Shown here in pieces: positions 40,203 to 49,083 of a stretch of DNA of 64,000 nt (position 1 is its first letter; each line of letters opens with the position of its first letter). Source of the DNA: Formosa sp. Hel1_33_131 (GTDB lineage Bacteria > Bacteroidota > Bacteroidia > Flavobacteriales > Flavobacteriaceae); contig CATEFX010000019.1 of assembly GCA_949499105.1 (NCBI GenBank), positions 1-64,000 on the forward strand, in the 5' to 3' direction. The notes under the pieces are model-generated. The model searched no databases. It was not told where the DNA came from and saw nothing but the letters and a program-made list of their open reading frames with translations. The translations under genes were made by a program, and so were the position numbers.

Positions 40203-40235
40203 AAAAGCTTCTCTATTATAGAGAAGCTTTTTTTG
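40203..40235 (+). terminator. intrinsic terminator after tRNA-His
   Basis: AAAAGCTTCTCTA-ttа-like loop-TAGAGAAGCTTTTTTT. Confidence 0.88.
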
Positions 40236-40256
40236 TGTATTTAACTTTGGTGTTAG

Positions 40257-41762
40257 TTACTTAATTGCTTTATCCACACGCACAGCTTCCTCTCTGTTTG
40301 CTAATTCCCAAGCGGTATGAAATACCAAACGCGTTCTATTTTCTAATAAATCGTATTGAATTTTATCAGGCGTATCGGAAGCTTGGTGATAATCGTCATG
40401 GGTTCCATTAAAATAAAAGATCACTGGAATGTTGTTTTTAGCAAAATTATAATGGTCAGAACGGTAGTAAAACTGATTAGGATCGTTGTCGTCATTATAA
40501 GTGTAGTCTAATTCGATATTGGTGTATTTCGTATTGACGTCTTCAGATAAGTTATGTAAATCCGTACTGAGTTTATCACTCCCAATAAGGTAGATGTAAT
40601 TTCGTTTGCCTTCAATTCTTTTAGGATCGGTTCGACCAATCATATCGATATTTAAATTGGCAACCGTTTGAGCCAAAGGAACTATAGGGTCATAATCGGT
40701 GTAATATTGAGATCCAAGCAATCCTTTTTCTTCCCCAGTGACATGTAAGAAAATAATGGAGCGCTTTGGGCCTTGTCCATTTTTAACCGCTGTTTTGAAA
40801 GCTTCTGCAATTTCTAAAATAGCAACGGTTCCAGAACCATCATCATCAGCTCCATTAAAAACTTCGCCGTCATGAACGCCAATATGATCTAAATGCGCAG
40901 AGAGTATGATGTATTCATCCGGTTTTTCTGAGCCTGTAATCATCGCTGCAACGTTGTCTGAAGAGATGGATTGACTTTTTTGTTTGAAGTCGATACTAAG
41001 TTCGTTTGCTTTTAATACCACATCTCCCATGGATTGATTCACTAAAAATGCATACATGGACTCTTCGTTAACATCGAGCGATAAAACACTTTCACCCCCG
41101 CGCTCATCACGTGCTTTGTAATAAGAGGAATACCGCTTAAAGAGTGCTTCGTTAATTAAAAAAAATGCTTTTGCACCGGAGGCTCTTGCAGCACGACTTT
41201 TTGCTCTCAGTTCTTGACGTCCGTTGGACCATTTTGAACTCCCGTCATTACCACTTATAATAAAATTTCCGTTTTCATCTTTTGGTTCTCCACCAATCGC
41301 AACAATTATTTTACCTTCAACGTCAAGACCTTCGTAGTCATTGTATTTTTCGTCTTCAATGCCATAGCCGACAAGTATAATGTCTTTAGAACTAAAACGA
41401 CCGGATTGAGCATCTACGATACTTATAAAGTCATTATAATAACGAAACAATTGTTCTTCTACTTTTATAGAAACTTCTGGAGTATCAACAATGGTTAGGG
41501 GGACTTTTTGGAAATAATCGCCGTTTGATTTTGCGGAATTAACCTCTAAATTCGTGTAGTGATTTTTTAGATAGTCTATAGCAATCTCTAACCCTTTCGT
41601 TCCTGTTTCTCTGCCTTCAAATTCATCAGAGGCATAGGTGTATAGTTTTTCTTTTAATTCGTCTGCGGTGATACTGTTCGCATAGAATTCTTGATTTTGA
41701 GACTGCCCATAACTTTGGTAAGCAATCAAAATAAGAATTAATAGTAAAGATTTATGTTTCAT
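40257..41762 (-). CDS. M28 family metallopeptidase with PA-like insert, secreted
   Basis: Signal peptide; IILSAHLDHIGVHDGEVFNGADDDGSGTVAILEIAEAF, FLHVTGEEKGLLGSQYY, NLNIDMIGRTD, SDHYNFAKNNIPVIFYFNGTHDDYHQASDT. Confidence 0.93.
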   Translation of the reverse strand: MKHKSLLLILILIAYQSYGQSQNQEFYANSITADELKEKLYTYASDEFEGRETGTKGLEIAIDYLKNHYTNLEVNSAKSNGDYFQKVPLTIVDTPEVSIKVEEQLFRYYNDFISIVDAQSGRFSSKDIILVGYGIEDEKYNDYEGLDVEGKIIVAIGGEPKDENGNFIISGNDGSSKWSNGRQELRAKSRAARASGAKAFFLINEALFKRYSSYYKARDERGGESVLSLDVNEESMYAFLVNQSMGDVVLKANELSIDFKQKSQSISSDNVAAMITGSEKPDEYIILSAHLDHIGVHDGEVFNGADDDGSGTVAILEIAEAFKTAVKNGQGPKRSIIFLHVTGEEKGLLGSQYYTDYDPIVPLAQTVANLNIDMIGRTDPKRIEGKRNYIYLIGSDKLSTDLHNLSEDVNTKYTNIELDYTYNDDNDPNQFYYRSDHYNFAKNNIPVIFYFNGTHDDYHQASDTPDKIQYDLLENRTRLVFHTAWELANREEAVRVDKAIK

Positions 41763-42500
41763 AATATTAGTATTGGATTTGTATTTTACAACGATATTAC
41801 AAAAAGATAGACATATAAGTTTGGTATTTGTGAAATTTTATGATTTTTAGACCGGTTTATTTTTAGTATTGAAACCACTAAATTCTATTCAGTTTTTACT
41901 TGTATCGTTTGATGACTCATTACTTTGGAAATAATTATTAATCATCTTTCATTTTTTTTGATACTCTACAACGCGTTGATTCGCTGGGTGTGATCTTTGT
42001 GTTTTAGAATTTAAACTCAACTCTAATGAGTCGATTAAAATGGATAATACCCACACTTTTAATGAGCCGTAAACAGCATAAAAAATGAACGATTCGGTTA
42101 AAATATAATATTAGTTTATTCAATTTTACGTTTATTTAAAAAAATAACAACTATTTTTTTTGTTTAATCTTTAGAGAATTTTAAAACTCAATTTTGATGT
42201 GTTTAGCTTATTCATTTTAAAGTATTTGAAGTACTATAATCTAATTCAAATGTTAAATTTTGGAATGCTATAAGAGAATTTTTTGATTTTAACCTCTAAT
42301 ATGTATATGTTCAATATTAAAACTTAATCGATTTTTTTTACGATCAAGACACTGTGGTCATTATTTTTTTGTTTATGTAATTTCTAATACCATAAAACAC
42401 TATTTTAAAAGAGTCCACGATTGCATTTTTGCACTCTTTTTTTTATCCAGTTTTTATAATATATTTGGAAAATTATTAATTAAAAAACCCAAAATTTATT

Positions 42501-43064
42501 ATGAAAAAATTTTTTACTATTATTGCTTTAGCATCCTTTAGTTTTGCTTCTGCTCAAATTACGACTAACGCTGGTACATTTAACAAGCCAGCATCTGGTG
42601 ACATCGCTTTTGAAGTGCAATTCATGCCAAATTTAGATGGTACTGCAACGTTTGATGAATCTTCTTATGGAACATTGATGATACGTTCTTTTAAATCAGA
42701 TACAAAAGCTTTAAGATATTTCGCTTCCTTAGAAGTAGAAGATTCTGGTTTAGAGGGTTCTAATACCGCTTTTGATGTGCGTGTTGGTATAGGAGCAGAA
42801 AATCATTTTTCTGGTGCAGAGCGTTTATCAACTTTCTGGGGTTACCAAGGTAATCTAGGGTATGCTGACTTAGGAATTGATGATGTTGACGGGATATTTT
42901 CAATTGGAGCTGGTTTGTTTTTAGGAGCAGAGTATTACATTGTCCCTAAAGTTTACATCGGTACTGAAATAGGCTGGGGATTAAATGTTGCTTCTGCTGA
43001 AGATACCTCATGGGGATTATCTGGAAATGTAACAGGTCTGTTTAGATTAGGGGTTAGACTATAA
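42501..43064 (+). CDS. outer-membrane beta-barrel-like protein
   Basis: Signal peptide MKKFFTIIALASFSFASAQ, barrel-like strands, terminal aromatic/hydrophobic (GLFRLGVRL). Confidence 0.65.
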   Translation: MKKFFTIIALASFSFASAQITTNAGTFNKPASGDIAFEVQFMPNLDGTATFDESSYGTLMIRSFKSDTKALRYFASLEVEDSGLEGSNTAFDVRVGIGAENHFSGAERLSTFWGYQGNLGYADLGIDDVDGIFSIGAGLFLGAEYYIVPKVYIGTEIGWGLNVASAEDTSWGLSGNVTGLFRLGVRL

Positions 43065-43086
43065 TCTATCACTATTTTATTTAATT

Positions 43087-43115
43087 TAAAGGAGCCATTT
43101 GGCTCCTTTTTTATT
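43087..43115 (+). terminator. intrinsic terminator
   Basis: AAAGGAGCC-attt-GGCTCCTTTTTT. Confidence 0.85.
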
Positions 43116-43228
43116 ACCATAACTTTTGTATTTTTGCCACATGATTCGAGCATACTGAAATTATTATCAACTTTCTGAATGATTAATAGCGAACAGCATG
43201 TGACCTTCAAATTAATAGATATAAACAC

Positions 43229-43645
43229 ATGAAAAAAATCATCATCATCAACGGACCTAATTTGAATCTATTAGGCAAACGTGAACCCGGTATTTACGGC
43301 GCTCAATCGTTTAAAGACTTTTTTACAGAGTTAAAAAGGAAACACACAGCCTATGAGTTATCCTATTATCAATCCAATATAGAAGGGGAGCTGATCGATA
43401 AAATTCAAGAGGTTGGTTTTTCTTATGATGGGATAATTTTAAATGCCGCCGCCTATACCCACACTTCTGTAGGGATTGGTGATGCGATCAAAGCCATTGA
43501 AACGCCTGTCATTGAAGTACATATATCCAATACCTTCGCTCGTGAAGAGTTTAGGCATCAATCCTATATATCACCAAATGCAAAGGGTGTTATACTTGGA
43601 TTTGGGTTACAAAGTTACGAACTCGCTTTGCAAAGTTTCTTGTAA
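43229..43645 (+). CDS. aroQ: type II 3-dehydroquinate dehydratase
   Basis: IIIINGPNLNLLGKREPGIYG, YYQSNIEGELIDKIQEV, GIILNAAAYTHTSVGIGDAI, EVHISNTFAREEFRHQSYIS. Confidence 0.97.
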   Translation: MKKIIIINGPNLNLLGKREPGIYGAQSFKDFFTELKRKHTAYELSYYQSNIEGELIDKIQEVGFSYDGIILNAAAYTHTSVGIGDAIKAIETPVIEVHISNTFAREEFRHQSYISPNAKGVILGFGLQSYELALQSFL

Positions 43646-43647
43646 CA

Positions 43648-43680
43648 AAAAAGACAGCCTTTTCAGACGGTCTTTTTTAT
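43648..43680. terminator. bidirectional intrinsic terminator between aroQ and lpdA
   Basis: AAAAAAGAC...GTCTTTTTT inverted repeat between convergent genes. Confidence 0.7.
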
Positions 43681-43694
43681 AAATAGTTTATTGT

Positions 43695-45071
43695 TTAAAT
43701 ATGGATCACTTCGCCATAAGCATCGGCAACAGCTTCCATCACGGCCTCACTCATTGTTGGGTGTGGGTGAATTGTTTTTAATACTTCATGCCCCGTTGTT
43801 TCAAGCTTTCGACCTAAGACGGCTTCTGCAATCATGTCCGTGACGCCAGTTCCAATCATATGACAGCCTAACCATTCGCCATATTTGGCATCAAAAATCA
43901 CTTTGACAAACCCTTCTTTATGGCCGCCAGCACTCGCTTTTCCTGAAGCAGAAAATGGAAATTTACCAACTTTAATATCAATTCCTTTATCTTTTGCTTG
44001 CGCTTCTGTTAGTCCAACACTTGCAATTTCTGGCGTGCAATACGTACAGCCAGGAATGTTGCCATAATCAATAGCTTCTACGTGTTGACCCGCAATTTTC
44101 TCAACACATAAAATTCCTTCAGCTGAAGCAACATGGGCGAGGGCAGGGCCCGGAGTGACATCGCCAATGGCATAATATCCAGGGATGTTTGTTTGATAAA
44201 AATCATTGACTAAAATTTTATCGCGATCCGTTACAATCCCAACGTCTTCTAAACCGATATTTTCAATATTTGTTTTAATCCCAACCGCAGATAATACCAT
44301 GTCGGCTTCCAAAATTTCTTCTCCTTTTTTAGTTTTGATGGTCGCTTTAACCCCTTCACCTGTAGTGTCTACGGATGTCACTTCTGTAGATGTTAAAATT
44401 TTAATCCCACTTTTCTTAAAAGAACGCTCTAATTGTTTAGAAACGTCTTCGTCTTCCACAGGAACAATTCGCGGTAAATATTCAACAACAGTCACATCAG
44501 TGCCCATGGAGTTGTAGAAATAGGCGAATTCGACGCCAATAGCACCAGAACCTACAATCACTAATTTTTTTGGTTGTTTTTCTAAAGTCATGGCTTTTCG
44601 GTAGCCAATTACTTTTTCACCATCTTGAGGTAAATTAGGCAATTCGCGAGAGCGAGCTCCTGTTGCAATAATGATATGATCGGCACTGTGTTCGGTTCCA
44701 TCAACATCGACTTTTTTCCCTGGTTTTAATGTGCCATAACCAGAAATAACATCAATTTTATTTTTTTTCATTAAAAACTGAACGCCTTTACTCATCCCAT
44801 CGGCCACATTACGACTTCGGTTGACAACTGCATCAAAATCTTTATCAAATTCTTTGACTGTTAATCCATACTCATCAGCATGCTTCAAATATTCAAATAC
44901 TTGTGCGGATTTTAAAAGTGCCTTGGTAGGAATACACCCCCAATTAAGACAAACGCCTCCTAAACTTTCCTTTTCAATCACGGCCGTTTTAAGGCCTAAT
45001 TGTGACGCTCTAATAGCGGTCACGTAACCACCTGGGCCACTTCCTAAAACGATAACATCGTATTTACTCAT
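43695..45071 (-). CDS. lpdA: dihydrolipoyl dehydrogenase (paralogue 2)
   Basis: GSGPGGYVTAIRASQLGLKTAVIEKESLGGVCLNWGCIPTKALL, HPHPTMSEAVMEA; 458 aa. Confidence 0.95.
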   Translation of the reverse strand: MSKYDVIVLGSGPGGYVTAIRASQLGLKTAVIEKESLGGVCLNWGCIPTKALLKSAQVFEYLKHADEYGLTVKEFDKDFDAVVNRSRNVADGMSKGVQFLMKKNKIDVISGYGTLKPGKKVDVDGTEHSADHIIIATGARSRELPNLPQDGEKVIGYRKAMTLEKQPKKLVIVGSGAIGVEFAYFYNSMGTDVTVVEYLPRIVPVEDEDVSKQLERSFKKSGIKILTSTEVTSVDTTGEGVKATIKTKKGEEILEADMVLSAVGIKTNIENIGLEDVGIVTDRDKILVNDFYQTNIPGYYAIGDVTPGPALAHVASAEGILCVEKIAGQHVEAIDYGNIPGCTYCTPEIASVGLTEAQAKDKGIDIKVGKFPFSASGKASAGGHKEGFVKVIFDAKYGEWLGCHMIGTGVTDMIAEAVLGRKLETTGHEVLKTIHPHPTMSEAVMEAVADAYGEVIHI

Positions 45072-45128
45072 ATAATCGGTATTTTGAATTGATTTTAAAA
45101 TGCAAATTTACAAAACCTAACGGTAATA

Positions 45129-45683
45129 TTAAAGGTCTTCTGTGAAATGTGTTTTGCTTTTTTCTTTAGAAAATTTTATAGCATTATAATCTTTAGATTT
45201 TTCTTTAGGAATTGATAACGATTTCCATTCTGTATTTTTAATATGTTTACCAATAAAAACCATTTGTCCGATGTGATATGCATAATGGGCTAATTGTCTG
45301 TTTAATGCTTCCATCACTGTATGCCCCTGATTACGGATATAGATTGTTTTATCTAAATCAGCAAAATCTAAACGATTAAACGTATTAAAAAAACACGTCC
45401 AGCCGGTATCCCATTGTCCCAAAATAGTTTCTTTATTAGATGTCTCACTTATAAACTCTTGATCTCTCAAACGCCACGATTTTTCACCGTCTTCTAAAAA
45501 AATATTAGTCCATCTCGATAGCATATTTCCAGAAAGATGCTTTACAATAATGGCTATAGAATTTGAATCTTGATTTGGAGCCCATTGTAATTCAGAATCA
45601 GAAAGTTGATTGAATGTGTTTTCTCCTAAAGATTTATAGTAGTTAAATTCTTTAAATAAACTTTCTAAATAGGAGTTTTTCAT
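45129..45683 (-). CDS. DinB-like / DUF1572 family protein
   Basis: SNSIAIIVKHLSGNMLSRWTNIFLEDGEKSWR, HTVMEALNRQLAHYAYHIGQMVFIGKHI. Confidence 0.85.
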   Translation of the reverse strand: MKNSYLESLFKEFNYYKSLGENTFNQLSDSELQWAPNQDSNSIAIIVKHLSGNMLSRWTNIFLEDGEKSWRLRDQEFISETSNKETILGQWDTGWTCFFNTFNRLDFADLDKTIYIRNQGHTVMEALNRQLAHYAYHIGQMVFIGKHIKNTEWKSLSIPKEKSKDYNAIKFSKEKSKTHFTEDL

Positions 45684-45712
45684 TCGTAATTATAATTTTA
45701 AAAGCGTAAAGT

Positions 45713-46108
45713 TTAACGATCTTGAAACTTCAAACTAACTGAATTTACGCAGTAACGTGTGCCAGTTTCGGTAGGGCCATCATTAAAGACATGACCAAGA
45801 TGACCGCCACAAGAATTGCAAACAATTTCTGTTCGGATCATTCCAATGGTTTTATCAGAAATGTAATCGACCTTACCTTTAATAGATGCATCAAAACTAG
45901 GCCAGCCACAATGTGCGTCAAACTTTTTGTCACTTTCAAAGAGGGGCTCATTGCACCCTGCACAGCAATAGGTGCCGTTTTCGAAATGTAAATTATAAGT
46001 ACCCGAATGTGGCATTTCAGTGCCTTTTTTTCGAAGAATTCGGTATTGCTCATCGGATAATTCCTCTTTCCAATTAGCTTCTGATTTATTAATTTTTGTG
46101 TTACTCAT
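45713..46108 (-). CDS. msrB: peptide-methionine (R)-S-oxide reductase, cytoplasmic form
   Basis: YCCAGCNEPLF, HCGWPSFD, CNSCGGHLGHVFNDGPTETGTRYCVNSVSLKF. Confidence 0.96.
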   Translation of the reverse strand: MSNTKINKSEANWKEELSDEQYRILRKKGTEMPHSGTYNLHFENGTYCCAGCNEPLFESDKKFDAHCGWPSFDASIKGKVDYISDKTIGMIRTEIVCNSCGGHLGHVFNDGPTETGTRYCVNSVSLKFQDR

Positions 46109-46580
46109 TTTTTGTTGGTGTAAATTTTAAAGCAGCGCCATTAATACAATGCCGTTTACCAGTTGTTTTGCGTGGACCATCATTAAACACATGTCCTAGA
46201 TGGCCTCCACAAGTCGCACAATGCTCTTCGGTGCGTGCCATTCCAATATTATAATCTACAGAAAAGGCGACGTTGCCTTTAATTTCTCTGTCAAAACTTG
46301 GCCATCCGGATCTAGAATCAAATTTATGATCGCCATCAAATAGTGGGGTATCACAACCTGCACAACTGTATATTCCTGCTTCATATATTTTATTAAGCGG
46401 ACTAGAAAATGCACGTTCAGTTCCTGCTGATCTAAGCACATTATACTGAAGATCATTGAGCTGAACTTTCCATTCTTGTTCTGTTTTAACAACTTTAAAG
46501 GCTTCTTTTTTTTGTGCAGCAGATTGACAAGAAACAAACAAACTAAGGATACCAATTGAAATAAATTTATTAAAAGTCAT
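46101..46580 (-). CDS. msrB: peptide-methionine (R)-S-oxide reductase, exported lipoprotein-like form
   Basis: N-terminal ISIGILSLFVSCQSAAQ; YSCAGCDTPLF, SGWPSFDREIKG, CATCGGHLGHVFNDGPRKTTGKRHCINGAALKF. Confidence 0.94.
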   Translation of the reverse strand: MTFNKFISIGILSLFVSCQSAAQKKEAFKVVKTEQEWKVQLNDLQYNVLRSAGTERAFSSPLNKIYEAGIYSCAGCDTPLFDGDHKFDSRSGWPSFDREIKGNVAFSVDYNIGMARTEEHCATCGGHLGHVFNDGPRKTTGKRHCINGAALKFTPTKNE

Positions 46581-46725
46581 GAGCAGGAATTTAAATTTTA
46601 ATAAAAATAAGTGTTTTTTTAATCAGTCAATTTATTTTTCACATAAATTTGTGACGAATTATTGATATTCGTGTCCTAATAATGGAACGTTTATTGATAT
46701 TAAGCTTTTTAAAACCAAATCAAAT

Positions 46726-47541
46726 ATGAAAAATCAAATTTTTACATTTTTAGTATTTTTAATAGCTGTGTCTTGTGCATCCAACCCCTTTACAGGAAAA
46801 AAGACGATGGCTTTCATGCCAAATTCGCAGTTGCTTCCCATGGCTTTTGCGCAATACGATGAATTTTTAACAGAAAATAAGGTTGTTACAGGAACTTCAG
46901 ATGCCAAAATGATTACTAGGGTAGGACAACGAATTTCGGTCGCTGCAGAACGTTGGTTAGACGCCAATAACTATCAAGGTTATTTAAAGGACTATAAGTG
47001 GGAGTACAATTTAGTGGAGGATGAAATGGTGAATGCATGGTGTATGCCTGGTGGCAAAATTGTGTTTTACACAGGAATCTTACCAATTGCTGAAAATGAG
47101 GCTGGCGTTGCCGCTATTATGGGGCATGAAGTTGCACATGCTTTAGCAAATCACGGTCAACAACGAATGAGTGCGGGCATGCTACAACAAGCAGCAGCTG
47201 TTGGAGTAGCGGTGGCTACACAAGAAAAAAGCAGCTCTGAGCAAGCCATGTGGATGCAAGCCTTTGCGGTGGGCTCATCCGTAGGAGGGATGTTACCTTT
47301 TAGTCGTGGTCATGAAACAGAAGCAGACAAAATTGGTTTATACTTATCCGCTATTGCAGGCTACAATCCAGATGAAGCTGCTTTGTTATGGGAACGCATG
47401 AAAGCAAATAGTGGGGGACAAGGCCCACCAGAATTTCTGAGTACTCACCCCTCAAATGATTCTCGAATTTCTAATTTAAGAGCGCTGTCTGACCAAGCTA
47501 AAGTTGAAGCCCGCAAATTTGGAGTGACATCTTTTAGGTAA
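46726..47541 (+). CDS. M48 family metallopeptidase, lipoprotein
   Basis: Lipobox LIAVSCAS; MGHEVAHALANHGQQRMS; HETEADKIGLYLSAIAGYNP. Confidence 0.94.
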   Translation: MKNQIFTFLVFLIAVSCASNPFTGKKTMAFMPNSQLLPMAFAQYDEFLTENKVVTGTSDAKMITRVGQRISVAAERWLDANNYQGYLKDYKWEYNLVEDEMVNAWCMPGGKIVFYTGILPIAENEAGVAAIMGHEVAHALANHGQQRMSAGMLQQAAAVGVAVATQEKSSSEQAMWMQAFAVGSSVGGMLPFSRGHETEADKIGLYLSAIAGYNPDEAALLWERMKANSGGQGPPEFLSTHPSNDSRISNLRALSDQAKVEARKFGVTSFR

Positions 47542-47580
47542 TACTTACTTTTAAATTGAAATAATTCATTATTTTAGGAG

Positions 47581-47608
47581 CTGCTCAACTAATTGAGCAG
47601 TTTTTTTT
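47581..47608 (+). terminator. intrinsic terminator abutting the MFS start codon
   Basis: CTGCTCAA-ctaa-TTGAGCAG-TTTTTTTT followed directly by ATG at 47609. Confidence 0.85.
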
Positions 47609-48925
47609 ATGAAAATATTTGAAAGAGGAAGTAAAAAACTCACCAAAGCATGGGCTTTTTACGATTGGGCAAATTCGGTTTATCCGCTTGTCATTAGTAC
47701 GGCTGTATTTCCAATCTACTACAGTAGCATCACAAGTTCATTTGCAAACGAAGCTGGAGATATTTCGTTTTTAGGGATGCAGTGGAATCCCACTACTTTA
47801 TACGATTACACACTTTCGCTTTCCTTTTTAATCGTCGCATTTTTTTCTCCTATATTATCAGGGATTGCTGATTATATGGGGAATAAATTAAAGTTTCTAA
47901 AATTCTTTTGCCTCCTAGGATCGTTGTCGGTGATGTGTTTGTTCTTTTTTACAGGCGTAGAAACGCTTTGGGTGGCGCTTACGTTTACCATTTTGGCAAG
48001 TATTGGGTTTTGGGGAAGTCTTGTGTTTTATAATGCCTATTTGCCAGAAGTTGCGTTTCCAGAACAACAAGATAAAGTCAGTGCTCAAGGATTTATTTAT
48101 GGGTATGCGGGCTCGGTATTATTGCTAGTGTTTAGCCTTGTGATGGTACAAAAACCCGAATGGTTTGGGATCTCAGATCCCACATTAGCACCTCGAATTA
48201 CGTTTTTGTTGGTTGGAATTTGGTGGCTTGGCTTTGCACAAATAACATATCGACGTTTACCAAATAATGTATTTAACCATCAACCTGAAAAAGACTATAT
48301 ATGGAAGGGTCTTAAGGAGTTAAAAATTGTATTTAATGAACTGGTACATTACCCACAACTTAAATCTTTTTTAGTTTCCTTTTTTTGTTTTAGTGTGGGG
48401 GTTCAAACCATTGTTTTAATGGCTGGAATTTTTGGAAGTAAAGAACTAGGTTTGCCAACGTCGAATTTAATTCTCACGATTATATTGGTGCAAGTGGTCG
48501 CAATTTTTGGGGCGTATTTATTCTCTAAACTATCAGAAAAAATTGGAAATATCAGAACCTTAAAATTGACACTAATTATATGGGGGGGCGTCTGTTTTAT
48601 GGCTTTTTCATTAGATGTCAACCAACCCCACGTAGATTATTATTTTTATGGTTTAGGGATTATACTAGGCTTTGTTTTAGGAGCGACGCAAGCTATAGGT
48701 CGATCGACCTATTCTAAATTATTACCTGAAACCCATGACCATGCGACTTATTTTAGTTTTTATGATGTCACCGAAAAACTAGCAATTGTTCTAGGGATGT
48801 TTGTGTTTGGGTTCTTGATAGCGCTCACCGATTCTATGCAATATTCAGTACTTTCAATGGCAGCCTTTTTCGCTTTTGCTTATATTGTTTTGAGTCGTAT
48901 CAAAGCGACCGAATTTGTTAAATAA
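47609..48925 (+). CDS. MFS transporter, UMF1-like
   Basis: KAWAFYDWANSVYPLVISTAVFPIYYSSI, multi-TM, GATQAIGRSTYSKLLPETHDHATYFSFYDVTEKLAIVLG. Confidence 0.9.
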   Translation: MKIFERGSKKLTKAWAFYDWANSVYPLVISTAVFPIYYSSITSSFANEAGDISFLGMQWNPTTLYDYTLSLSFLIVAFFSPILSGIADYMGNKLKFLKFFCLLGSLSVMCLFFFTGVETLWVALTFTILASIGFWGSLVFYNAYLPEVAFPEQQDKVSAQGFIYGYAGSVLLLVFSLVMVQKPEWFGISDPTLAPRITFLLVGIWWLGFAQITYRRLPNNVFNHQPEKDYIWKGLKELKIVFNELVHYPQLKSFLVSFFCFSVGVQTIVLMAGIFGSKELGLPTSNLILTIILVQVVAIFGAYLFSKLSEKIGNIRTLKLTLIIWGGVCFMAFSLDVNQPHVDYYFYGLGIILGFVLGATQAIGRSTYSKLLPETHDHATYFSFYDVTEKLAIVLGMFVFGFLIALTDSMQYSVLSMAAFFAFAYIVLSRIKATEFVK

Positions 48926-49083
48926 TTTCTATATCTATCGTCCACTACTAAATTGGCACAACAATTGAACTTTATATTTTAAATCGAAAGCAACTACTCT
49001 GTAAAATGATTAATGCTTCCGTTTTATAATAACTATTAATACCAAACTAGTTCTGTTTTATGACAGAATGACCTAATATACCT

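Noticed and set aside
43885-45027. Several plus-strand ORFs opposite lpdA
   Set aside because: Antisense shadow ORFs of a well-supported gene.
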